A DNA stretch of 64,000 nucleotides from the NCBI RefSeq assembly GCF_004798865.1, contig NW_025336009.1, positions 431,857-495,856 on the forward strand, given 5' to 3'. Origin of the DNA: Varanus komodoensis. Taxonomy: Eukaryota; Chordata; Lepidosauria; Squamata; Varanidae. Every line of letters begins with the position of its first letter. The first letter of the stretch is position 1. The notes beneath the pieces were generated by a model. The model searched no databases. It worked only from the letters and a program-made list of their open reading frames with translations, and was not told the DNA's origin. This document shows positions 1-12,900 of this stretch, one piece after another. The position numbers and the translations under genes were made by a program.

Positions 1-29
1 AAATAGTGGATGGAGGAAGTTTCTGATTG

Positions 30-245
30 TTCAGAAGAGTCTCCTCTTCTCCAGGCTGAAAGCACCCAGCTCCCTCACTCTTGTCTCATATGGCTTTCCC
101 TGCAATCCGGCCACCATCATTGTAGCCCTACACTGCACCAGTTCTAACCTGGCTATATCCTTCCTGTAATGTGTAGCCCAGAACTGAACACAACACTCCA
201 GTTGCAGGTGCCCCAGAGTTGTATAGCGTGGCAGTGACACATGAT
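30..245 (-). repeat. CR1 LINE fragment (reverse transcriptase C-terminus)
   Basis: The minus strand reads as the end of a CR1 ORF2, with the family signature CCVQFWATHYRKDIARLE followed by [15 protein letters not shown]. It is the same stretch seen in better-preserved copies at 52588-53058 and 20640-20800. It is a decayed, truncated piece. Confidence 0.8.
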
Positions 246-659
246 AACAGTTGGTTAGGACAAAGTTGCATGTGTTCATAGAAGGATGCTGTGCTGAGCT
301 CTTTGTATGCAAAAGCTTGAAACCCTGGGGCTAAAATGGGAGCACTGAAGTGGAGAGGTTATTGGACCATTGGAATTGGAAGTTAAATGAATTTTTTCTC
401 TGCCTTCACTGCAGAACATTCAGGGGAGATGCCTGTTTAAAGTTCAGAGCGTGAGCAGCAAGCAACTGTGGTCAAGACACTGGGACCAGTACACAGGTTG
501 GCCAGAGGCAAAAGGCATGTTTGTTTAGCAGTCCATGGTAAAAAGCCAGTTAGACAACAGATCCAGGCAAACAGAGCCTGAGATTACACAATTCAGGAGC
601 ACAGCACAAAGGTCAAAATCCAGAAAAACAGTCATATTCTAGAGCAAGGTGAGATCAGG

Positions 660-2690
660 GAGGATGGGTGCAGATGCCTGGGAAGAGAGGGCAGACTAGA
701 GACAAGAATGGGAGCAGGAGCTGGCAGGATTCAGGTAGGGGCCACAAGCTGACTCTGGGACCACAAGCTAAGCTTCCTGGAAGACGGACTACTGGCAAAT
801 GACGGGCTGCACCTCACAAAGAACGGGAAGCAGGCGTTTGGCCACTGCATGAAAAAGTTCATCAGGAGGGCTTCAAACTAGAACCTGTGGGGGAGGGAGA
901 TGTGCAGCATGGCACACCATCACCTAGCAGAGACTTATGTACTTCAACAGAGAAAAAACCTCAAGCAGGGGCCAACACCAGGCTCCCAAAAATGTAGGAT
1001 GAAAACCAGGGCACAGCAAGAATGAACTTCGATGTCTCTACACCAGTGCCCAGAGTATGGGAAACAAACAACACGAATTTGAGCTCATAGTACATGAGGG
1101 CAATTACGGTCTCATAGGAATAATGGAAACTTGGTGGGATGACTCACATGACTGGAACTCTACAATTGATGGACACAACCTGTTTAAGAAAAATAGAAAA
1201 AACAAAGAGGAAGGTGGAGTTGCACTATATGTAACAGACATATATATCTGCAGAGAAATACAAAAAGAGGAACTTAGTAGCCCCATTGAAAGCATCTGGC
1301 TAAATTTAAAGGGAGCAAAAATAAGAAAAACATAATTATTGGCATATATTACCAACCACCCAGTCAAAAAGAGGACAAGGATGCAACCTTCAAAAAGCAA
1401 CTTGCCAGCACTTCCAAAAAGAATGGCATAGTCATCATGGGAGACTTCAATTTCCCTGATGTTTGCTGGGAGGCAAATTCTGCCAAGCATGGTCCCTCCA
1501 AGAGATTCCTGACATGTGTTGCTGACAACTTTCTCCAGCAGAAAGTAGAGGAACGTATGAGAGGATCAGCTATCCTCGATTTAATATTAACCATCCCAAG
1601 ACATTCTGTAGGGGACAGGATAGAAAAGCTTTTGATGGATGGATGGATGAATGGAATGGCCTAGTGGACAAAATAACAACTATGGGAAGGCTTGGGGCGA
1701 AGTGACCATGCAATACTTGAATTCTCAATTATAAAGGAGACAAAGGCTCACTGGATGTATCCTGGACTTCAGGAAAGACAGCTGGGAACTCAGAAAAATG
1801 GTAAGTGTAAGTGAAGTGCCATGGCAACACACCCTTAAGGGGAAAGGCATTCAAGAAGGGTGGGAAATCTTGAAAAAGAAATTCTCCAAACACATCTACA
1901 AACAATTCCATTAAGAAAAAGGTGTAGGCGAGAGCAGAGGGAGTCCATGTGGCTACACAAAAAGTTAATTGACAGCCTGAAAGAAAAAAAAGAACATATA
2001 CAGGAAGTGGAACCAGGGCCAGGCCACAAAAGAAGAATATAAACAAATAGCAAGGAATTGCAGGAATAGCATCAGGAAGGGCAAAGCAGAAAATCAACTG
2101 AGAATAGCAAGAGATGCTAAGCACAACAAGAAAGACTTCTTGAGATACATCCAGAACAAAAGCCATGAGAAAGAGAAGGGTGTCCAGCTACTTAAGGTGG
2201 ATGGCAGAGTGCTGACGTATGACAAGGAAAAGGCAGAGGTGCTCAATTCCTACTTCACCTAAGTCTTCTCCCACAAAGAAATCTGCATTCAAGAGGAAGT
2301 ACAAGCTGGAAGTGAGAGATGGCACGTCAAGATTGACAGACAAATGGTCAAGAAATACCTAGACAGAATAAACACATTCAAATCTCCAGGGCCTGATGAA
2401 CTCCATCTCAAAGTCATAGAAGAGCTAGCAGAGGAACTCTCAGAACCACTGGGTATTATCTTTGATAAATCTTGGAAAAGAGGAAAAGTGCCAGATGACT
2501 GGAGAAGGGCTAATGTTGTCCCTATCTTCAAAAAGGGGAAAAAAGATGAACCTGGGAGCTACAGACCAGTTAGTCTGACATCAATTCCTGGAAAAATAAA
2601 AAATCCATCTTGCAAGCATCTTGAAAAAAATGCAGTGATTAATAAAAGTCAGCATGGATTGATAAAAACTCCTATTTTTTAATTTAATTT
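660..2690 (+). mobile_element. CR1 LINE, 3'-incomplete copy (ORF1 end, endonuclease, start of RT)
   Basis: About 740-870 encodes the end of CR1 ORF1 (DGLHLTKNGKQAFGH, then a stop). From about 1040 ORF2 begins with the apurinic-type endonuclease ([13 protein letters not shown], then [11 protein letters not shown] at 1440). A basic linker follows, then the start of the reverse transcriptase at about 2340-2660 ([32 protein letters not shown]). Reading frames change several times, so it is inactive. The copy stops in an AT-rich stretch at about 2690, before the RT catalytic region. Confidence 0.85.
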
Positions 2691-2817
2691 TTAATTAAAT
2701 CCTATTTTTAATTATTTAATGTCAGATTAATTAAATCTCATTTTTGGACTGGGTAACCTCCCAATTGGACAAAAGGAACACTTTCTACATTGCCTCAGCT
2801 GAATTCTGCCTATATAA

Positions 2818-3345
2818 TCATAGAATAATAGTGTTGGAAGGGGCCATGAAGGCCATCGGGTTCAACCTCCTGCTATTACAGGACACCAATTTACACCCAC
2901 TCAGATGGCTGTCCAGTTTCACCTTGAATGTCTCTAGTGTGGGAGAGCCCACCACCTCCTTAGGCAGCTGGTTCCGCTGCCATATTGCTCTGACAGCGAG
3001 GAAGCTTTTTCCTGATGTCCAGTCTGAATCTGGGTTGTCACAACTTGATTATTCTGTGTTCCACACTCTGGTATCAGCGAGAAGAGATCTTGACCTTGAC
3101 AGCCGTTGAGGTACTTATAGAGATATCATGTTCCCCCTCAGTCTTCTCTTCGCAAGGCTGAACATGCCCAGTTTTCCCAGTCTCTCCTCACAAGGCAGTG
3201 TTTCTAAACCCTGGATCATTTTTGCTGTCCTCCCCTGGACCCTTTCATCTTTCTTAAATCTTGGTGCTCAGAACTGGACACAGTATTTCCAATGGGGTCT
3301 GACTAGTATTGGGAAACTACTACTACATGCTAAATACTTGTGTTA
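2818..3345 (-). repeat. CR1 LINE 3' end
   Basis: The stretch opens with the reverse complement of the typical CR1 tail (atcatagaataatag, then ttggaaggggccatgaagg) and continues into antisense RT C-terminal sequence (cagaactggacacagtattcc near 3271). It lies just after, and opposite to, the plus-strand CR1 at 660-2690, so the two are probably separate insertions. Confidence 0.8.
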
Positions 3346-6290
3346 TTAATTTCAGCAACTTCACATTAATTCAAAGTACTTCTTGGTTGCCTTTTCTTAT
3401 TACATTCTAACCTACTCAAAGCCCTCCCAAGACAGCCCTCCAACAATAAAACAAACCATATAAGTAATAAAACAGCACAAAAAATACAAATAATTTTGTC
3501 AAAACCACACAAAAGCAATATATACCTGTGGCCTAGACGGTACCAAGAGCCAGCAGAAAACCTCAAGGGGGCACGTGTGGCAGGCTTTTGGTGCTGCACT
3601 GCAGGTGCCAGCAGCCAAAAGGGACAGAAGGGAGTCAGCCAAGTGACCCGGTCACAAACTGTTTCAAACAGTTCTTAAACTCATGGCTGAACACCATCAT
3701 GGCCAATGACTTATCTTCAGTCTGTTTGTGAAGTCTACAGCTTCCATTCTTCTCACCACTTGTGGCCTCAGTTCCTCTTCCAGAAAATATTTGCTGTAGC
3801 ACAGGTACCTGCCCTAGGTTTTCTGCAGTGAAGGCAAATGCTAATAATCCCTTTAATGCTCATTTAATTATCTCATCATCCAATGACTAAACTGCCATCC
3901 TGGACTATTTCCTGCTTTTGATGTGTATTTCAAATGGTGCCCCAAGATCTTCACTCACCTACACACTGAGAGTCGGGGGTGATGACTTGTGAGCACCTTC
4001 TTTGCAGTTATTTCAAGAAAGGCATTTCCATTTTTCCAGACATTTAAAAAGTATTTTAACTATTGCTATAATATGTGTACCTAATGTTCTTTACTGTTGA
4101 TTTTATCAATTGTTAAGTTTGTATTGTTTTTACTTTTTTTATTTATCTACTATGCCTTTACACTACCCAATGACCAAAGCGCTCTGGATGATTCACAATT
4201 TAAAAATATAAAATACACTATTAATTAAAAAATCAAACTACAACATAAAATACAAGCAAAAGCCAAAATAATCACCTAGCAGCAGTACACAGATCTACAA
4301 TTTAAATAAGATGGAGAGACTGAAAGACAAAGACTTTACAAAATCCAAAGAGCCTTGACGCGTAGAAACTGTAACTTTTCAGAAAATGCAAGTCTTTACT
4401 ATGACAGGACTCTTGCCTAACTGCATTTGCCTAGGCTTTGGTTCCTCCATATTCAAAAATATATCCTGGAGCCAAGAAGGTATAAAAACACAACTACTAC
4501 TCTACAAGTGGATCAGGGTCTTTAATTTAAATAAAAGGACATCGAAACTAGGACATGATAAAACCTTCAAAGGATGAGAGAGACTATTTTCTCCTGCTTC
4601 CCTACTAGGACTGCTCAAACAATTGTTGACTGGCAGATTCAGGCATGACAAAAAGTTCTTCACAGGTAACTCACTTCTGAAATACACCACTTCCAGCATG
4701 CTACCGACACATCTAGAAACAGAGCTGTGTTTGAGTGCTCAGGGTTCAAGAGCAGTTAATATTTTGTCTCATTTACAAGATCACTCTTGACCAAAATCCA
4801 TCGCATTCCTTAAAAACACAAAAAGCCTAAGCCACATTTTGACATAAATCATGTCTGAGGGTCGCCTCCTCTACTTTGTAAAGAGAGGGCTCCTACTGGA
4901 GCAGCCATCTCAGCTGCTGAAGGCATCCCTGGGTGAAGAACAAGCCACGCTGCAGAAACACCTCTTTGGGTGCAGGTGGTACAGCAAAGATGTGATCCTT
5001 TCTTGAGAGAACAAGCAAGCTCCAATTAATCAAGCAAAATTGAAGAGGGTAGGGACCACTTCAAAGAAGAGGCTGGGCTGAGTTAAAGAACCATTTTCAT
5101 CTAAATATAATGGCCTTCTAGGAGCAGGGAATGGCAACCTGCTGTACTTCCACTGCGGGATGGACCACTTCTTGATGTTTCAGGGTGCCTGGAATCACTC
5201 GTACTTGCTTTGGAATGCTATAGACACAAGAAGGGCAGGGTCCAAATCACGACTCCAGCTGCGCTCCATCTGTGTTTGTTCTCTGCCACCTCCTCTCCAA
5301 ACATGAATCCACTCCCTTCAGCTGCCTCAGGATCTTTTCTCAGCTTGCTCCTCCTGTTGAGGTAAAGAGGAATTCAAGCTAGCCCAAGACCTGAGCGATG
5401 GATGCAGACAGCTCCCCCCACTTCCCCCTGCAGGCCTGTGCCCCTGAAAATGATTACAGTAAAACAAAGTACAGAAAGGTAATGCGAACAATATTTAAAT
5501 CTCTTGTTTCCACAGCTAAAAAAGGTGGCCAGTTGCACCTTAGCTCTGCACAAAAACCAACTGTGGGAGAGAGAAAGAAGGGCTTGGAGGAGGAAAGTTT
5601 CTTAGGCGGCCAGGAGTCATGTTTAACCCTCCTCTCGTCTTTCTGCTTGTTAGCTAGATCAGCCTTCGCTATCTTGGATAGTCCGTACCTCCTGGCTTCA
5701 ACTCCCATGGCAAATGTCAACCACCCCGTTGCACATGCAGAAGTTAAGATCCCTTGATGGAGGCAGGAGTCTCTCTCAATTGCACCAAGTGCCAGAATGG
5801 GCTCAGCTGCACTTGGACTTTGGAATCTCGCAACTGCAGACTCCAGCCTATTGGTTCCTCCTGGCTGACCGATAGGGATACAGTCAGCGGGTGGTATGGC
5901 ATCTGTACATCTACCTCCTTACAAAGAAGAAATGTAACTGGAAGGGCTGTGTGTGGCTGTGATCTGAAGTGCAAAAACTGGGCCAGCTATGCAATTCAGG
6001 ATTGCGGTGATTCCTGCTTACTTTTTTCTTTGAAGAAGGAACAGTCAAACTTCCAAGCCTGAGGGCTGCAAAAAATAGTTCTAAAATTGCCCGCAGGAGT
6101 GAACACAGAAGACAGAGAGAAGTGTGGGCAGGCCGTCTGTAGTCAGAGGGGACTGGACAGCATTTCCCACCCCACCCCCCATCCCATGACTAGCAGAAAT
6201 ACAAGACGTAATTCCTACTGGCCATGGTGATGTGGAAACAGGTATTTCCAAGTGCTGATTTATGCAACAATCTTGACTAGCTAGCCACAA
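3346..6290. other. Intergenic stretch 3' of DDX51, no gene recognised
   Basis: No exon with homology, splice-site support and frame conservation was found. At about 4130-4290 a TTTATTTAT start followed by a degenerate 'tatgcctttacactaccc' block resembles the 3' end of a minus-strand L2 or SINE. The rest looks like old unique sequence. Part of 5400-6290 may be DDX51 3' UTR. Confidence 0.4.
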
Positions 6291-6481
6291 TCTCAAGTGA
6301 AGAACACCTTTCTTCCAACACTGCAGGGACTGTCTGTGAGGGATACCTTGACAATTTGCTGCAGTTCAGCTAGTGCTTCCTGGTACGGCTGAAGGAGAGG
6401 CTGAATAAACTTGCTCTTCACCAGCTGCTGTTCCAACTTTGGAAGGCCAGCATCCCTCAGCATCTTCAAGAACTTGCGCTC
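6291..6481 (-). CDS. DDX51: DDX51 exon 15 (terminal coding exon, end uncertain)
   Basis: Encodes [20 protein letters not shown] then [20 protein letters not shown] and Lys, matching human ERRFLRMLTEAGAPELQ and LLQPLVPRYEEALSQLE. Human DDX51 then ends EERKQRAA. Here an open frame runs 17 unlike residues to TGA at 6291-6293. A weak donor (AAG/GTATCC at 6347) could instead splice to a further short exon, which I could not find. Confidence 0.75.
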
Positions 6482-6945
6482 CTAGAGAACAAAGGCAGAT
6501 GAACATCAGGTCTTCAACACCCACTCCCCAATCATTCCCACTCCAGTTGGCACAGTGGATCTGCAACAGTGGAAGGAATGCTGGATGCAGACCCGACAAG
6601 TGGCGCAGTGTTAGGGGGTGGGTGGACAGCTGAGCATCCAGCAGTCAGGCCACGCAGCCTCAGCGCCCACAAGGCCCTGGCAAGCTGGCTTTCACTTGCA
6701 ACTCTTCGCCTTCCTTCCTGGGCCTCCTGTGTGCCAAGTCTCACCACATTTCAATCTCCTTTGAGAAGCAGCGCATGCTGAGCCATGACGGCCAAAGGGC
6801 AGTGTTTGGGTCCTCACGGGCAGGAGTGGAGACACCCCCCCACCCCAGAACATACCTGCTGTTTCAGCAGCATGGTGAAGGCCAGGCCAGCTTTCCCAGC
6901 ACGGGCTGTTCTGCCCACCCTGAAAACAGATGGGAAGGAATGCTT

Positions 6946-6996
<51 letters not shown>

Positions 6997-9900
6997 TAGA
7001 TAAATAAATGCTGGATGCAGACCAAGAAGAGTGCAGTGCTTGGGGGGGGGGGGGGCAGTTGAGCATCCAGCAGTCAGGCCACGCAGCCTCAGTGGATCCA
7101 CATTCCTTCTGTGGCCCAGTTACATGACCACTGTTTGTGCAGTCCCATCCCAGCTGCCGAGAAAGAATCAACCCGTCTCAGTCACTTGAAACAGCTTCAT
7201 TCAGAGGAAATTACCGGTGAATATATGTCCTGATGAATTGAGGCGCATCATAGCTGATGACACATTTTACCCCAACAATGTCAATCCCTCGAGCGGTGGC
7301 ATCTGTGCTGATCAAACTGTTCAGAGAAACACACAAACACACACCACCTCAGCTCATCAGGACCTAAACAGTGCAGCAAAACACAAACAACATGCAGCTG
7401 CTTGGGCCTGGTTAACTTATCTATGGACAGGTCTGGGGGTACCAAAGCTGGGAAGAGACTTCTCAAGGAAGCAGGCATGCTTCCTGTTTGTCCAGCTTTG
7501 CAGCACCAATTCCTGGCTCAAAAGCAGGAGAAGGGCACCTGGTTCCATCCAAGGGCCACATTCTAGTGGTGGGTGAGGCCAAAGACAAGAAGTGGGCCCA
7601 ATATGCCAGGATATTTTACCTTTAAGCTCTTACTGTCATTAGGTATTTCAGCCGTTTGGAAAGCTGAACAAAAGCTGAGAAACTACCACTTCACTGGTGA
7701 CTGGATGAAAGGGGCATGGGCATTTTTGCCCACAAGTCTTGACCTGGAGGTTTAGCGCCCTTGCTCTTAATTGCAGCAACTGCACCTCTTGTGCTGTACC
7801 ATCCTAACCCTCTACTCTCAGACCAATGGACAAGTTTGCAGATTTGCAATATGGAACTGAATTAGTAGGTGCCTGACATATTCCAAGCATGAGGATATCA
7901 GAAGTCCCCCTGAAGACACTCACAGCTGAATCTTCCCCTGTTCAAATTCCTTCAGCGTCCGCTTTCTTTGGCTTGGACTCAGCCTAGAAGAAAATTCAGC
8001 CACATTCACTCCACCAAAGGCTCGAATCAGCAGGAACAGCCTGGAGTAAAGTAGAGGGAAGGAAGCTTAGCTCAGTGGCTGAGTAGAAGTCCCAGGATCA
8101 ATCCCCAGTAGAGTTGGGAAAGAGCCCTGCTGGAAGCTGTTGCCAGCATTCTTAAGTGATCCCGAGCTAGGATCCATGGCCTATGAAAGGCAGTAGCCAG
8201 TCCTGCCTGGTGCTGGCTCTACTGCAAAGTATCACCTGTGTGAAGTGTCTTTGCTGTTGGTGAAGCAGAGAACGCGGGAGAACTTCAGCCTCAGAAGAAA
8301 ATGCAAGAGAAACAGTGGCTTCCAACTCAGGCTGCAGGGCACATAGTACTGCTAGAGATGACAAGAAAGGACAGTTTTGGCCCTGGAGCTCTTATTGTCT
8401 GGCCCAGCTCATTCCATTGTTTCTTGGCAAATCCCGTGGCAGGATTCTATATTCTAAATGGCTGACATTTTTGTTCCTTCCCTTAGTGATATTCATATGC
8501 CCTCTGCAAGGAACCATGTTTCCAATTAACTTTTTAAGATGAGGTAGGATATATTCTTTGCAACCCAAGAGATATTAATTTGGAACTTGTAATTTACTTT
8601 ACACTTCAAGGCAGTGAGTTTAAATACCTCAAATACTGGTTACCAGTTGAGAAACTGTATACATGCTCTGGTAACTTCCCGCTTGGATTACTGCAACGTG
8701 CTCTATGTGGGGCTGCTCTTGAAAATGGTCCGGATACTGCAACTGGTACAGAAAAGAGCTGCCAGGCTGCTGACGGGCACCAGCCATTCTCACATAACGC
8801 CAGTCCTCTACCACCTCCACTGGCTTCCAGTTGAAGTCCAGGCCCAATTCAAGGTGCTGGTTTTGACCTATAAAGCCCTAAATGGCTTGGTACCAGGATA
8901 CCTGAAGGAATGTCTCCTTCCTTATATGCCCTCACGGCCCTTAAGATCTGCAGAAGCCCTACTCCGGGAACCCTCTCTAAGAGAGGCAAAAAGGTCATCA
9001 ACTTGGAGTAGGGCCTTCTCTGCTGTGGCGCCCAGACTCTGGAATGTACTCCCCAGAGAGGTACTCCTGGCACCAAGTTTATACTCTTTTCGGCGCCAGG
9101 CCAAAACCTTTTTATTTAAACAGTATTTTAAACTTTAATAGTTTTTAAGTTTAGTCACTCTGTTTGTTTTGTGATTTGTTTTGTTCTGCTTGATTTATTG
9201 AAACTGTTGTTTTAATTGTCTTTTTAAATATTGTAAGCTGTCCTGAGATCTTGTATAATAGGATGGCATACAAAAGCTTTTAATAAATAAATAATAATAA
9301 TTCTTCCTGATTCATCTTGTCACAAAATCACCAGCTAGAAAATGTGGCTCTTTGGAGCCAACGTTAATGTCCAGAAACCAACTGTCTTGGGATTTTTTAA
9401 ATGAAGGATGGTATATAAACATTTTAAACAAACAGTTTCACTTTGCTGCACTAATTTAGGGCAGCTTACTACTTTGCTGACCAGTCTAGGAACAAGATGA
9501 AGGTACAGGATAGAAACTATATAAATTGAGCACGACCCTTTCTCTACTTTTCCCCTCTCTCCCAAAGGATTTCTTAGACATGATGCCCTGTGTAATTTTT
9601 CTGGGTCCAAGAAGTCTCCTGACAAAAAGGAAGGATTTTTTCCACCCCCTGCCCCAATTACAGGTTGCTTCCTCAAATAGGTGACTTCTTTGGTGGAAAC
9701 GGAGGCCTTGGGAAGAATTTCCTGAAGAGGCACGGCATTTTGTCTTCCACCACATGCCCAGTGCTCTTCCTTGTCCCACCAGACATGTCAACAAACACAA
9801 TAAACAGATCACATGGTCCTGAGAAGCCACACTCCTTACTGAAAGCCCCTCAGGGATAGTGTATTTCTTCTCAGGTTCTTGTTGGACTTCAGCCTGTTTC

Positions 9901-12900
9901 TCAGAGGAGACTGGCATGAACAAGCATGGTTGATAAAGGCCAAGTTGCTGCAACTTCTCAGGGTTCCAAGTCAAAGTGGCTGAGAAGAGAAGCTTCTGCA
10001 GAGGGAGATATGGACAGCAAGACCTGGAAAAGAGAATGCCCAAGAATGTACAAATGTGAGCCCAGCTGCTCCAAACAAATGACCTTCAAAGCTGTTCTTT
10101 GTTCAGCCCCCATTCAGGCCTGCTTTACCCCATACATGGGGGCAATGGACATATTTGCAGGGATGGCCTTTGGGCTCAGCAGAACCCCCCGTTTCTTTCC
10201 AAGGTGTGAATTTTGAAGGAGGGGGGCTTCCAGGATCAGAAGGTTGGCCCTGAGCCACTCAGTCTCCAGGGCTCCCAGCTCTGCCCACCCTGCCCATCAA
10301 AACTAGGCATGGCCAGCTTCTTACCTGGCTGCTGTGATGGGAAGCCCATGTCCCACCTGCCTGAAAAGCCTGATGGGACCCATCTCCTCTTCAGAATGAC
10401 AGGCAGCCTTCGTAACTTGCTGCAGCCAGTCCTGCTGCATGCTGTCGATTATGCGGTCTGCTTCATCTATGATCTGCAACCACACGTAAATGAGCAAAAA
10501 GAAGGTTTCAGGCAAAGCACAGCTTGAGTAGTGGGTGCCTATAGCCTCCAGGGTCACCCTGTCGCCACAGCTGGGGTTGTCATGACAAGGACTGGGGAGG
10601 GCCACAGTGCTTTGAGGAAAGATTGCAATGATGACCTGAAGGAGTTTGGCCTGGGACTTGCCATTCTGGCTGTAGTGGTTTACTGCTGGAAATCCAGCAA
10701 ATGCATGCAAATGCTTGGGGCTGGAAGGAAAACCCTGTCCCCCCATCAACATAGGTCTACCTTACAGGAAACTTCCAATGTCATAAATCTATGAGAAATA
10801 ACAGCAGGAGAGGCTGTCTGGATTCTGCCAAAGCAAAGCATTTTCAATTCCCATTTATTCCAATGAAGGGTATCTAAGCATCTGTTTGATCACCCCATCT
10901 CCCTTCAGCTGTGCAGTAAATGGCAGCTGCCTCCCTTAATGAAACTTAGAACCTGAAAGTAAAAGAAAATAAAAGAAACTCTTGTAGGAATCTGGGAATC
11001 AGTTGTCTGATTTGTTTTTGTGGGATGAAAAACTAATAAACCACCTTCTCAGGTTCTTTTATTTGATTGTCTTATAGCAACAATGGAGGAGCTTTGATTT
11101 TTCTAATTGATTCAAAACCACTGAAAACAGATCTTGGGGGTAGACCGTTCCCCACCCTATTCTCCATACCTGGGAGACTGAGAATGAAAAGACTGACATA
11201 GTGAAGGAACCAAGTCAAACCAACAACTCCATGCTGGTGCCTGAACAGGCAGAGGCTTGCTGGGCACTTGGACAAACCCAGCATGTTGACAGGGAAAGAA
11301 AAGTGTTTCTCCTCACCAGGAAGCGAAGCTCTCTCAAGCTGAACTGGGGGCTTTGCTGGAGATGGTCCACAAGGCGCCCAGGAGTGGCTACAACAATGTC
11401 TGCCAGACTGCGGAATCCAGTCAGCCTGGGAAATGAAATATCAGAGGTAATGAGCAGCATCTTCTGTTGAGTCTTCATTTCATTGTTTTGGGGCCCCAGG
11501 TCAGGGGCTGCTTCCTTTCAGAGTTGGATCTCTTTCCCATCTTGTTGCAGGGGCTCAGGGCAGCTTAAAACAGTCCCTAAGCTATGAATGCCTAAGTTAC
11601 AAACAACATGTACTTACTGCCATAAAGCCTATTACTTGAAGAAAAAAAAAACCTGTGGAAAACTGTCATTACCACAGAGAGGATGTGAACAGGGAGAGAG
11701 GGAAGCCTCCAAAGGACAGCCACCTGCCCTGTCCATCTGGAGAGGGAAATCTCTTTGGCATTTCTTTGCTGCAAAGAGGAGGCACTGGCGAGTTTGGGTA
11801 AGGGTGGGGCTAGAGATATTTGTGATTTTTCCACTTTAACAGAGGTCCTGCACCCCTAACCGCCACAAATGTAGAGGGATGACTATATGTGTTCCAACTT
11901 GCATACAAATTCAACTTCAAATTCAAGACAAATTTGTTTTCTCAGGAATAGAACTCCTTTGTAATCCAAGACCTGCCTGTCTTGAAAGCATTGCAGGTGT
12001 GGCTTGAAGGTACAAAAACTGAAGTACTCCTCTGCAAGCAGTCTTTAAAGGGTAGCAGCACTGGAGAACTTATTTGCTCTGGCTATGAAGAGTCTATTTT
12101 TGCAATCTCCTGTTGACAAAGTTAATAGCCCAAGACATTAGGATTAAATCAATACGCAAACCAAAGAGAAGCTTAACTCACGTCCTCTCAACAAGTGATT
12201 CTTGCTCCTTTGCAAAAGACTTCTGTCCAGTAAGTTGTACCACTTTCAGCCCCAGCCCATCAGTGTAGACGTTGAACACTTTACTCACCTACAGAAAAAT
12301 GTGAATCAGAGACCTGTAAGATCAAAGCCGGAGGATCCTTCTGCCCACCTGGCTCCTGCCTTAAGCAATCTGCTCAGTGGAATCTGCTGGTAGGTCTCTG
12401 GGTGATTTGCAACCATTTCCCAGGGGTCCTGACTCCCAGTTATTTCACAATAGCAAGAACATGACTTTTTCCACCTAACTTGGGCTACTAACACAAAGAA
12501 AGTTTGTGGTAAAGAGAAGTGGTTTCCTGTGTGACAGACTGGGGATCAGTTCCATTTCAGTACTTAAAACACGTTCCCAGAAAAATAGGGCGTCCCTTTC
12601 TTTTAATGTTGGTGAATCTAAAGTATGAAGTAATCCTAACAAACTTGACTAGCCCTAATCTGTGGGGCTGCTTACAGACTCTGCCGCAAGGCTAACAGGC
12701 CACTGAACTCTGACAGACTGGCCCCCGCCAGGAGGATTCATGCCATTTTCTCTTTCCATGCCTTGCTGTTCACACAAAAAAGATGATTCCCAAACCAACC
12801 TTTCCTAACATTCAACCCATCTTACACATGGTGGCAGCATGCCACGATTATAAATCACCAACCCAATCCTGTAGCATTTGGACAGAAAGACACATCACAA

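Noticed and set aside
5754-6062. A 102-codon Cys-containing plus-strand frame downstream of DDX51
   Set aside because: It has no signal peptide, no regular Cys spacing and no family resemblance. The length is expected by chance.
8056-8120. tRNA-like A and B boxes
   Set aside because: They are followed by a SINE body and do not fold into a full cloverleaf, so this is a SINE head and not a tRNA gene. The same holds for 21340 and 63383.
10357-10473. Shorter form of DDX51 exon 9 ending at CAG/GTGGGA
   Set aside because: It would leave phase 0 before an exon that must be entered in phase 2. The donor at 10325 is stronger and preserves the ITAAR-SCCP junction.
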